NCBI GenBank assembly: GCA_033296885.1
Contig: MU864092.1
Location: 1 to 28,541 of the forward strand
DNA from: Triangularia verruculosa
Taxonomy: Eukaryota; Ascomycota; Sordariomycetes; Sordariales; Podosporaceae
Direction: 5' to 3'
DNA length: 28,541 nt
A program made the position numbers and the translations under genes. This document shows positions 10,541 to 20,028 of the stretch, in pieces (the stretch's first letter is position 1; each line of letters opens with the position of its first letter). The notes beneath the pieces were generated by a model, which saw only the letters and a program-made list of their open reading frames with translations, was not told the DNA's origin and searched no databases.

Positions 10541-12172
10541 ATGGACGCCTCTTCGCTTCTTTCCCTGCCATCTTCGCCGGCACCATCTTCACTTCAGATC
10601 TTTGCACTCTTTATCAACTTTTTCTTTCCAGTCTTGGCTTTCATAGTCGTCTCTGTCAGGGTGGCAGGCAGGGTGGCTAGTAGCCAGTTTGCTATCGATG
10701 ATTGGCTAGTATGCATAGCCATGCTTATGTCTGGAGCAGAGACAGTCATCAGCTTCTTCTGTACGTTTCAACCTGCCCTTCCTCTGTTGCCAGTCGCTAA
10801 TCTGCCTCTAATGTCTAGTCATCAAGACAAATTTTATCGGGATTCCAATCAGCCAAGTGCCACCACATGATCCAACTCAGGGGCTTATCTGGGCGTATGC
10901 CGTTCAGATTCTATACAATCCCATTCTAGCCCTCGTAAAATCATCCGCCCTAATCTTCCTCTCTCGTTTATTCGGCCAAAAAGATGGTGTTAGACGCTTC
11001 CTCCTTTGGCTCAACATTGCCAACATCTCACAGATGGTGGCTGTCTTCTTTGCCATCACATTCCAGTGCCTGCCTATTGCATTCAACTGGGATCCCACTA
11101 TTCGCAATGGCCGCTGTGTAGATCGTCGTATTCTTTACACCTGCACGGCCGTTATCAATATCATAACCGACCTCTTGATCTTGGGAACGCCAATCTGGAT
11201 CTTCGCCAAGCTCAAGATCCCAAGACGAACAAAGATAGCCTTGCTGTTTGTGTTTCTGCTTGGATTCCTGTAGGTTGCCCCCTTGGCCCTTGATTTTCTG
11301 GTTTCTGGTGACTGACAGTGTGTCGAAACAGAGTAACAATCACCTCCATAGTCCGACTAGTTCTCCTTGTGCAAGGGCTCTTCAACCTCACCGCTCTATC
11401 CGACCCGACCTCTAACATTGGCTTCGTCACCTCGGCTATCGAAACAAACTTGGCTCTTATCACCGCCTCTGCACCGGCTTTACGACCAATCTTCCGCAGA
11501 AGGGAACGCGGTGGATGGTTTGGTCGATCGTCAGTTGCTCCAACAAGAAATGGAAGCAGACCACCAGACCTGGAATCTGGGCAAAAGTCTGTTGGTTGGG
11601 ATGGTGCCAACCGGTCTTCCTCACCAGCTCGCAGTATAAGAGCTAAATTCGGTCGGGGCGGAAGCAAAGTGGGCAGAGGCGGCCGAACCAAGACCAGTTC
11701 TCGAAGAGGTGGTCGTGGAGGGAAACTACGGCCCATCATTACGAGAGTCATAACGACCGAACAACCACAAGAGCTGAGGAGTTCGAGTCCGAGGGGAAGC
11801 GAGGAGCAGACCATGACGAATAACGGGATCATGAGGGTGAGCGACATTCAGCGAGAGATCAACGAAATAGCCAAGGACATCGATATCGGACTCGCACGGA
11901 CAACGATGAGGGACTCAGAGGGGACGATCAGCATTGGGCTGGCTAATGACGGGGAGGAGCCACCGAGGGGAAGAACAAGGGAGAGGTACTATAGCGAGAG
12001 TATCTACCCGGAGTATGTCCCCGACTTACCGGGGAGCAGCGATAGTAAGCACTTGGATTTGAGGGTGAGAGATGAGGAGAGGAGGTATAATGAAGATCGA
12101 GTGTCGAGAAGATATGGAGTTGTTACACCTAAGACTAGTAGGGGATGGGAGGAGAGTGGGAGGCCGTTCTAA
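10541..12172 (+). CDS. Rhodopsin-domain seven-helix membrane protein
   Basis: Three exons: 10541-10760, 10819-11269 and 11332-12172, giving 503 aa. Intron 1 (58 bp) runs GTACGT to GTCTAG with a GCTAAT branch point; intron 2 (62 bp) runs GTAGGT to AAACAG with GACTGAC. The junctions give ETVISFF|FIKTNF and LLGFL|VTITSIV. Seven hydrophobic helices fit (about 19-41, 52-74, 88-118, 125-155, 168-193, 199-238, 250-278). The IDDWL motif (52-56) after helix 1 and the DLLILGTPIWIFAKLK and SIVRLVLLV blocks are typical of the fungal integral-membrane rhodopsin-domain family (PTH11-related). No CFEM domain is present. The family is plasma-membrane and possibly sensory; the ligand is unknown. The hydrophilic tail (279-503) contains an RG/RGG-rich patch at about 331-354. 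An in-frame ATG at 10403 would add 46 residues; 10541 has the better context (TCATGG). Confidence 0.85.
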
Positions 12173-15100
12173 AGAGGTGTTGATCACCTCTGATTTCTTT
12201 TGTTTTTTGGGTACATTCTGTTTTTTTCTGGGGGGGATAAGGAAGGGCGGTGTCTGGCGCTATTGGGAGGCCTGGTCTTGGTTTTTTGGGACTTTATTCG
12301 GGGCTTAAGGCAGGTGATTACAGGAATGGAAAATACCACGTTTCTTTTGTTTTTAACTTGTGTAGTGTGTAAATAGTTTGTCGTTGAGCTGGCTGTACTC
12401 TATATTCTATGAATTCTTTCAGTTTAAAATTCCCGATCTTCACAACATCTTCAAGCAGCAAATCTTGCTGGCCACTGGAGGAACTAGCAGCAAGGCGAAA
12501 CATGAGAAGACTTGTTTCAAAGGCAGCATATTCTAGATGGACCCTTCTTGTGCCGTGTTTATGCAAAAAGTTGTGGTTTATGCGTCCCTTTTCGGAAGGG
12601 GATAAGGGTCTGACATTGGGGCGATGAAACACGGGAGTTGCCTGTGGCCGATATACCCGCTCGGATTTTAAAGGGGCATGACTATTATTTGTCATGAGTG
12701 ATCATAGGTTCTCAAGATTGGGAAAAAGAGCCGGATAAGCCTTGCAATGCCTTCTAAGCATACCTACGTGATGGTATTGGTTTTTCTTTGATGAGCCTGG
12801 GTGCGCTTAACTCGGCTGTGGTTAGCCTTAAGTGTTCAAGGTAGTTGTCATTGCACCTACGAAGTCAAGGAAGTGTCGAGAAGACTTTTCCTGTTTAAAT
12901 AAGCAAGGAAAGTGTTTCCCACCTATCTACCTTGCAGAAGTCCACAAGATTAAGGTTATTTTTACACATGTAGCTCCATGTTTGTGGACGTTTCATTGCC
13001 ACAAGTTATCCAGCTATGGTATGGGAAGCCTTCAAACAATAAGACTTCCTCCTACCTCAGCATAAGGCCAGTTTTGCCACAGACAATCGTTTTTCTTGTT
13101 GGCTTCACCTACACTAGCCGACCTTGCCAGAACAGAAGGTGGGTTTCTTCTCTGTTCCTTTGCATTTAACACCGTTGTTGAACTAGGTCCCTAAAAAAGA
13201 AAGTCACATATCCCAACTCTGCCTCCCTTGACCTTATCCAACTTATCGCAGCTGCCAGTACTTCTCAAAGACTTCTTTCCTCCAGACAGACAACTCGGTC
13301 AAAAACCATCAGGGTTTTCATCCCACCTCACAATGGATCTCAACCTACCATTCAAGATCTTGCCCTTCATCACTAAATAACCCCAACCCTTTCTTTACCC
13401 ACGCACGCATGGATATGCAACGAGAATACATGCCTACCTAATCAAGTTTACTACTCCCTGCTTGGCGGCGTGATTTTATCTTCTCGGTACAATACATACC
13501 GCCGAGAAGTGAAACAACTGCTTCTTTTCTTAGGTAGTCTTATTACCCATGGTCTGATATTATTGTTCATGATTGCCCAAAGACGGCAGTTGTCTGTCAA
13601 CAAAACACCCGGACTTGTTTGTCAAACGGGGGGTACTACTAATGTAAATCAGGTGAGTGAGTTGGGCTCGTCGGTCAACTAAAGCAGAAGGAGGACGATA
13701 GCATTTGAAAGATGTCCCACAATGATGTGGATATGAAGAAGAGATAGGGAAAAAGAAAAAGTGGAGATCATGGAATGTGGAAGGTTTCGTAGAAAGGCTT
13801 GGCAGAAGAGAGAGAGAGAGAGAGAGAGAAAAAAAAATGCGCATATGGAGCCTTTCATGAGCTTTTTGGGCGCGGCATCTGTGTTTTTTGTTTTCGAAAC
13901 ACGACACGACAATTGCACGTGTGTGGGGGGAAGGAAGGAAGAAGAGGTTGGTGGTGTCGTGTATGTTTTTTTTCTTTGCGTTTTCTGCGGCTGCAAACTT
14001 GCAGCCCAACGTCCGTCCCTTGGTTCCACCCTAGCGTCAGGCATCGGGGGTGGCATGTCGGCGGGCAAACGGACGGTTTGTTCCCCAAGCGTACTGTAGC
14101 TAGGAGTAAGTTGCTTTCGTTTCTTGTTCGCTAGGTAAGTTCGGGAGGTTTGTGGGAATACTACTAACTAGCGTAGAACGCCAAAAGGCTAATTCTTGAA
14201 GAGCTTGGGATGCCCCTCTTTGAAGTATGTCACGTTGTGGTTGTGGTGGAAGCGGCCAGAGAGGTGAGGGGGATAGAATGAGGTGGTTAAATGTTGGCTG
14301 ATGGATGTGTTGTCTTGTTAGAATTAGTAACTTGGCCCTCAGTCACCTGATAGATAGTATCAGTGGGTGAGAGATTCTTGAGGCTTTCTTCAATGATAGG
14401 TTGCTTGCTGATATCACAGGTCAAAAAGCCAAGGAGCCCTTGGTCGAATCGATCGCGGGTGGGCTGATGCACCCCGCATTCAAAAGTCCCCACGCGTCCT
14501 GTGGCCTTTTCTGGATTAATAACAAGCCTTTAGCTCCCAATAAGGTGTGGTATGAATGGGTTGTGTTCGGGTGTGGACGATGACGGCAGATAGTTCCGTC
14601 CAGAGTGATCCTGTCGCCGACGAGCTGTGATGTAGAAAACCCATCGCAATCTCAAACGAGCGCCCGAGGAATGCCGAAATCATCGCTGGTCTGATGGGGA
14701 AACTCAAATCCCCCGAGATCTGGATTGTGGAGTTTTCAGGGTTTGACACTTCTTCGAGAAGGTTTCGATAGCTGCCGAGGCACCTGGGGCGCCCCTGGTG
14801 GCTTGCCTTCAAGGACGACCCCCGTTAACATCGTTTCCGTTTAGCCGTATGAGTTGGAAATGCCGCAACGAAACATTCAGTTCAAACTGCCAAAAACAGG
14901 TTCAAGCTGTTAGACGAGTGTACAGTTGATGAGGAGTCACCAAAAGATAATCATGTGTGCCCAGTGATTAAGCAAGCCAAGATAGGAAGGCGGGCAGCTA
15001 CAGAGGCTGATCGTCTTGGCAGACGTGGGAGCCCTCTGTGCTACACACCACAACGGCGTGTGCGTAAACCTGGATCGGTGGGGATGTCGTCTCTGGCGGT

Positions 15101-16519
15101 ATCTATCCGTATTGCTGTCTATTCTGTGCATGTTGGTGCCGTGGTATGCATATCGAGACGACATTTCACGAAGCTTTTCCGGCGAGGTTCGAGATCCGAT
15201 CAGTGTTGTCACTGCCAGCTATTCTCCGACGAGACTATCTAGACCCCTTATCTCTGAGGGTCTCGCTGTCTGCCGTACAAACCATCACGATGCGGTGAGA
15301 CTTGGTCCTTATCAATGACATGTAGCGGATGGAAATACGTATAATTGGATGGCCCTGCTCTCCTGCCATCCGCTGTCGTTGGTGACGGAAGTTGTACGAA
15401 ACCCCCACACCCGTGGACGATACCAGTCGGGATCCTGTCTGTTCGCAGTCTCGCTTCTCGTTGGGCGTCGGTGAGTGAGTCCAAGAACGAGGCGGTCCGG
15501 CGCCTGTGTGTCTGTCTGACCACAGGCTCCGAGCTGGCTCGTGTGCTTCAGACTGCGCCCGCTACGGCGACCCCCTTGGCTCTGAGTGATGTTGGGGTTG
15601 CCAGCGATCTCCATCCAAAAAGTGCGGGTGTGACCTCCTCCGTATCTTGGGCATGTGTGGGCAGCAAACCAGCAAACACACACGACCCGGGCAGGCAGTT
15701 CCCAAACGGTCCTTATCAGGGACTCCACCACCGCTGCCGCCAGCCATCTGACATCCACCGTGCTAATACCTGAAAGTATATAGCAAGCCGCAGCCCGCCG
15801 CGCGCTTCTGTCTTGTTGTCTCCTGTATTTTGGTCAAGTACAGACTGAAAACAGTATCTCGCTGCAATCTTCGATTCTCAATACTTCACGTTCCTAGAGG
15901 CAAGTTTCAAGACGCAACCTGTCCATTTTCGGCAACTGGTCTCAGGGACCCGTTCTATTCCCCAGAACACCGGTTCCACGCTTGCATGACCAGCCAACCT
16001 GCATCCATCTGCCGCCCCTCAGTTTGTCCACAGCGGTGACGACAGACACCTTCCAGTGCCGCCTTCTTCTTCTCCCATCTTCACGGCTCGATTTCCCGTC
16101 GGCTCTGCAATCTTTGATCCAAATCACTGTTGCACCGCCAAATCAAGTCCCGGCTTGGTAAATCTCAAGACTTAATCGGGACGGGACGTTGGAGCGCAAG
16201 CCTCCGAAGCAGCAGCCAGGGTCCAAGACCGCCCAAGACAGTGGGTTTTTGGGTCTTCTTGTTACGTACTTTTATGTGCTCGTCTGGCTGCCGGCACGCG
16301 AGACATTGGACCGCATCACAGGGTCTCCCGTGTGTCGTGGCATCCAGCGCTGACCAGCCCTGGGATTCGCTGGCCTTCTGTTGGTCAGTCCCTGAATACA
16401 GTCTAGCCGGCAATGCCCCGTGCAGCCCATCCGCATCATCCGGCCAGCTGGAGTGGTACCTCGCTACCTCAGGGTCTCTTTGTCGTGTGCTATTAATGCC
16501 AAGGGCCGCCAACTCGACT
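12173..16519. other. 4.3 kb region without a convincing gene
   Basis: The first 500 bases are probably the 3' UTR and terminator of the rhodopsin-domain gene. The last 700 bases have a pyrimidine-rich stretch (about 16050-16090) and are probably the promoter and 5' UTR of the next gene. In between I see short overlapping frames on both strands, a GA/poly-A microsatellite (13807-13837), and a 15-codon ORF in good start context at 13333-13380. Composition is ordinary host DNA, so a long non-coding RNA or a small spliced gene could be missed. Confidence 0.5.
13807..13837. repeat. AG microsatellite with poly-A
   Basis: Eleven AG units followed by nine A. Both strands carry spurious low-complexity open frames through it. 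Confidence 0.9.
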
Positions 16520-18094
16520 ATGATGTCTGCACGTTCCTATCTTGTTTCCAGGCACGCCCACCGTCCTTCGCCGCCCCAACCTCGACCTACACCTACTACT
16601 TCCTATCCTCGATCAGCTTCCCCTGCGCGTGCGCCTATCCGTTCGAACCCATTTACCAAGACTGAAGACTATGAACCATCTCCTCAAAACACTACACCAG
16701 TCAGCAGTTGTAGTGTTACCACACCCACCATGCCCTCCAAACGAAGAGACACGAGCCTCGGGTCCTGTGCCCTGAATCCTACAGCCCCGTCGACTCCTGT
16801 TCAGATTCCATCGAGGCCAAAGTCCCGCGACACTCTTCGTCCCCAGAAGCCGTATCGCCACCATGGTGACCGAAGGCACAATTCAGCCTCGCACCGTCCC
16901 AGGGATGGACACTCTGACGCTATTCCGCCGTCCGTCGCTGCTCTGCTTGCCATCACCAGCATTCCTCCACCCAAGCAGGCGCGGAGTGTGCGGCAGACTA
17001 AGATGGAGAAAAGGATGACTGTCGAGTCCATAATTGAAAGAGCGCAGGAATCCGAGAAGGAGTTCAGTTTATCATTGAGCAGAAGCCCGTTGGATCTGCT
17101 GCTCATGTCGCCCGAGGATCTGGAAGCCGAGTTCGACAGTATGTCTTATTGCGATAGCGCAATGGGTTCGGTATTGTCGACGAGGACCGTCTCGTTGGAA
17201 TCGATGCCATCCCTCTGCAACTCGTACGCTACCGACACCCTCTCTTCATTGGAATCACCTTGCACGCCCATTAGGAGACGGAGCGTTAAGCCCACCCGGC
17301 GTTCCTTGACACCTGTCTCTTCCCCTCCGGAAGATGTTTTATCCCATCCGCTTTCCTCGCCCGAGGTTGCGGTTGAGCAGCTGGACTTTAGCGTTTTCGA
17401 AGAGAACAAGGCCGAAACTCCGGACAAGAAGGTGTCGCGATCGCCTTTCAAGGCTGCCTTCAAGTCGAACTTGACTGCCTCGTTACGGGCATTGCGCCAG
17501 GCCGCCAAGTCGTTTTCCAACTTGAACTTCACTTCGATCCCACCAGAAGACTTCCTCACCAGGTCTATACTCACAATTGACCCTCAGGTCCCCTACACTG
17601 ACGAGCGTCGGCCGCCTCCGCTAGAGGAAGAGCCGACAGCAGCCTTGCGCCGATACCTCAACCCGACTACAACTGTTCGGCTCGGAAAGCAGCAGGTGAC
17701 TATTGCATCGGGCCCCGCCCTCCGAACGTTTACGGCATCGATTCAGATGCAGACGTACAAGGTCCACCGAGCACGGAGTGGATCTTCCTCTGGTCGCTCT
17801 CCTTACCCATCTATAGGACCATGTTCGGCATCTCACACAGCGCAGCAGCAGCAGCAGTCTAAGCCGACGCCATCAGAGTATCCCATGCCCGGGCCTCGCC
17901 AGCGCGAAATGCGTGAGAACCCCGATTTCATTCGCGTTGCTGTCATGGAGATGGCGATGCGCAAGCGCGGCAAGCTGGACGACCAACGCCCGGGCCGGGC
18001 TCGGTGGGCTCTCCCGCCGCGGAAGCCCAACACAAAGCCCTACGAGGTTGGTCCTGATGGAGTTCCCGCTAGATGGGTTCCTGTCAGCTGTTGA
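16520..18094 (+). CDS. Conserved uncharacterised ascomycete protein
   Basis: The frame is open from 16130 (a TTG) to the stop at 18092-18094. The N-terminal 130 codons are unusually Trp/Cys-rich and look non-coding, so I place the start at the tandem ATGs 16520/16523, where a Ser/Pro/Arg-rich protein begins (MMSARSYLVSRHAHRPSPP); about 524 aa. It is mostly disordered. Blocks that look conserved are SVAALLAITSIPPP, MTVESIIERAQESEKEFS with SPLDLLLMSPEDLEAEFD, SPFKAAFKSNLTASLRALRQ with SFSNLN, FLTRSILTIDPQVPYTDERR, and the C-terminal 60 residues (NPDFIRVAVMEMAMRKRGKLDDQ, RARWALPPRK, KPYEVGPDGVPARWVPV). I recall this C-terminus from hypothetical proteins across filamentous ascomycetes, but know no function and no named domain. 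There is a Q5 run near residue 438. A 5' UTR intron is possible. A perfect hairpin overlaps the stop codon. Confidence 0.72.
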   Translation: MMSARSYLVSRHAHRPSPPQPRPTPTTSYPRSASPARAPIRSNPFTKTEDYEPSPQNTTPVSSCSVTTPTMPSKRRDTSLGSCALNPTAPSTPVQIPSRPKSRDTLRPQKPYRHHGDRRHNSASHRPRDGHSDAIPPSVAALLAITSIPPPKQARSVRQTKMEKRMTVESIIERAQESEKEFSLSLSRSPLDLLLMSPEDLEAEFDSMSYCDSAMGSVLSTRTVSLESMPSLCNSYATDTLSSLESPCTPIRRRSVKPTRRSLTPVSSPPEDVLSHPLSSPEVAVEQLDFSVFEENKAETPDKKVSRSPFKAAFKSNLTASLRALRQAAKSFSNLNFTSIPPEDFLTRSILTIDPQVPYTDERRPPPLEEEPTAALRRYLNPTTTVRLGKQQVTIASGPALRTFTASIQMQTYKVHRARSGSSSGRSPYPSIGPCSASHTAQQQQQSKPTPSEYPMPGPRQREMRENPDFIRVAVMEMAMRKRGKLDDQRPGRARWALPPRKPNTKPYEVGPDGVPARWVPVSC

Positions 18095-18124
18095 AGAAGT
18101 GCGCCGATAGCGGCGCACTTCTTC
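18093..18124 (+). terminator. Perfect 14-bp hairpin at the stop codon
   Basis: GAAGAAGTGCGCCG (18093-18106), loop ATAG, then its exact reverse complement CGGCGCACTTCTTC (18111-18124). The left arm begins with the last two bases of the TGA stop of the preceding gene. Free RNA would fold it stably on either strand. It resembles a bacterial terminator, but fungal RNA polymerase II does not use that signal, so a role in mRNA 3'-end stability, translation or processing is only an inference; the type given is a convenience. Confidence 0.85.
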
Positions 18125-19351
18125 TAGATGGTGGTGGCAAGCAAAAATTACCCATCGTGCCATTGGCGCAATCCCGCCGATGTCATCATTGAACCACTCC
18201 AGCGGGACGCCATCAAGGTCCACACACCAACGCCCAGACATACACCAACGGTTTTTGGGCTTCGAAAGACCTGGACGCCGGGAGAGTTCAAAACTTCGGC
18301 GATACTGGTGGACCACAACGCCCCGGCCACCGCCTCGGCCAGATTTCAAACTCCGAAAGGCGAAACGACCATGCCGACAAAAACCCCAATGACTCTTTCG
18401 TCGGAGTGGCTGAGGGGTTTTTCGGGACGCATTGAGACCCTTCTCGATAGACTGCATCGGAACCCCACGCCATCCCGCAGGAGCCCAACGGGTTTTGAAC
18501 GGCTGGGTGGTGGTTTTGCATCTCGGAGGGGGGCTTGGCCATTGGCCTCTCAACGACACACACGTAAGACGACTTTATTTTTTTCTCTGGTTTTGACAAT
18601 TGCCGCATGCATAGCGACGGATTGGGGGCGTTTTCTTTTGTCACCATTGGGAGCGAGCGAAGCATTATCCGCCCGACTACGACACTTTTGCCGCCGGCAA
18701 CAACCACACACACACACAACTTCTAATTTGGGGTTCGGAAATCCGAATGGATGGGAGGATCAGTTTGCATCACTGATTCACTGGCGAATCTTTGTTTTTC
18801 CCTCGGCATTTGCTTCGAGAGGCTGGTTTTTGGGCGCATCATCGGGCATGGCAAGCGTGGCGGCATATCATTCAGCAAGCAGGATTTGATGCTTGCATTG
18901 GGGAAGGTGTTTTCGGGAATAAAGAATCAAGATAAAGTGGGGGTGGGGAGATCAACTTGACTTGCATCATTTGCATCATTGTTCATACACTACTGTACAC
19001 ACACTGATGGGAAGGGGGGGATAATTCTTGGACTTTTCTTGGAGGGGAGTGATAAGACGCAGACATTTCTTGGGAGAGGGAATGTTGATGAGGTTTTGGA
19101 GGGAAGGAATTTGGGATTTTGGTGTGTTGCATCGGATGAATGGACAACCCGACACAGAGTCTTTTTTTCCCACACTCATGCATCGCGACCTGATTCTAGT
19201 GTTTAGCAGGGGATATTGTGTAGTGTGTACGAATAGGACAGTAAGAAAGTTTAAACAAGTATGATTTTTGGAAGTTGTGGTTTTTAAAGCTTCCCTCTTC
19301 TTTTCTGCCTTACTTGTAAGGTTGAAAGAAGAGAAGCTAGAAGACTTTTTA
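18125..19351. other. 3' flank, no convincing gene
   Basis: Probably the 3' UTR and downstream spacer of the preceding gene. A 253-codon plus-strand frame (18128-18889) and a 228-codon minus-strand frame (17873-18559) exist, but neither has recognisable domains. A short CA run occurs at about 18707-18719. Composition becomes AT-rich from about 19.2 kb. An imperfect hairpin lies at 19288-19338. Confidence 0.5.
19288..19338. repeat. Imperfect 51-nt inverted repeat
   Basis: An outer arm AGCTTCCCTCTTCTTTTC pairs imperfectly with GAAAGAAGAGAAGCT, and an inner arm CCTTAC pairs with GTAAGG across a TT loop. It sits at the edge between host-like sequence and the AT-rich repeat block. Confidence 0.7.
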
Positions 19352-19432
19352 TTTTAGCTGTAGCAGCGAGGTAGAAAAAGGCGGTGAAAGTGGGGAAGAA
19401 AAAAGTAGACGAAGACTCTTTCGTTTAGTATA
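19352..19432 (+). repeat. Direct repeat, left copy, outside the retrotransposon
   Basis: About 81 bp matching 27953-28030 in the same orientation. The best block is the 36 bases 19397-19432, which differ from 27995-28030 at five positions, all transitions. Elsewhere the right copy mostly has T or A where this copy has C or G, as expected if the right copy took more RIP. It probably belongs to an older repeat into which the Gypsy element inserted. Confidence 0.65.
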
Positions 19433-19543
19433 CCGTAATAGGTTTATTTTAACTCGGTATACTTATAATTAATAATTAGCTACTATAAGGTTTTATTAAA
19501 GACTTATTTTCTATTAGCTTAAGGTGCCTGCATAGGCTACCTG

Positions 19544-19548
19544 CTTTA
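19544..19548. repeat. Target site duplication, left (CTTTA)
   Basis: Five bases immediately before the TGT end of the 5' LTR, identical to 27178-27182. Perfect 5-bp duplications are normal for Ty3/Gypsy insertion. Confidence 0.9.
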
Positions 19549-19975
19549 TGTCACGGTTTAAGAGAAGCGGGGTCTCCAGGACGAGGGAGACCGGAGCGAA
19601 TGGATAAGTGGGGCCTGCGGGGGCAGGGAATAGCACGGGCCAGGGGATCTAGGAATTGGGAGATAGATCCATAGATCTAGGGATTTGGAGCTAGATCCAA
19701 GGATCTAGAGGTTGGAAGCTAGATCCGGGAGGATCTAGGGAATGGTGAATAGATCCAGGTACGGAGGTACCTGGGGCCCTAGGTCTATATATACGGAGGA
19801 ACTAGCTGGTGTAGATAGACAGTTCCGCAGTATATAATCATAGCTTGTATTTACGGGACCTTATATTTACATTGAGACATCTTATTATATACTGTTTAAC
19901 TGCACCGATCCATTATCTAGAAGTTCGCTTTTAATCGGTATCCCTTTTAGAGGTTCTGGACAGGGGATCGTCATA
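19549..19975 (+). repeat. 5' LTR (427 bp)
   Basis: Starts TGTCACGG and ends GTCATA, the last being a mutated ACA when compared with the 3' LTR. A TATA-like TATATATA lies at 19786-19793, which should set the transcription start and the U3/R boundary. The outer (left) half retains G and C where the 3' LTR has A and T; the inner (right) half is the more mutated of the two copies. Confidence 0.93.
19645..19759 (+). repeat. Four 28-bp U3 tandem units with internal palindromes
   Basis: Units start at 19645, 19673, 19701 and about 19731. Each begins with (G/A)GATCTAG and ends with TAGATCC, so each is also an inverted repeat. The same array is in the 3' LTR at about 26847-26961 with more RIP changes. 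Placement upstream of the TATA motif suggests an enhancer or repressor-binding array (inference). Confidence 0.8.
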
Positions 19976-20028
19976 CGTTATATACTTACTTTAACTCTAT
20001 TACGGATAAGTTAAAGGCAACCACCACT

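Noticed and set aside
12318..12695. 125-codon minus-strand ORF
   Set aside because: It lies in the likely 3' UTR of the rhodopsin-domain gene in antisense and shows no domain.
13560..14068. Overlapping 129-149 codon minus-strand ORFs
   Set aside because: They run through the AG/poly-A microsatellite and consist of low-complexity Ser/Leu/Phe.
15180..15200. GGTTCGAGATCC resembling a tRNA B-box
   Set aside because: It has an extra base relative to the B-box, and no acceptor or anticodon arms can be drawn around it.
16130..16519. N-terminal 130 codons of the 654-codon frame
   Set aside because: The frame begins at TTG and is Trp/Cys-rich without conserved character; better explained as 5' UTR or promoter.
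17873..18559. 228-codon minus-strand ORF
   Set aside because: It is antisense to the conserved C-terminus of the 16520-18094 gene and looks like a shadow frame.
18128..18889. 253-codon plus-strand ORF after the hairpin
   Set aside because: It starts 34 bases after another stop and has no recognisable domain; its composition varies along its length and overlaps a 228-codon frame on the other strand. Treated as chance.
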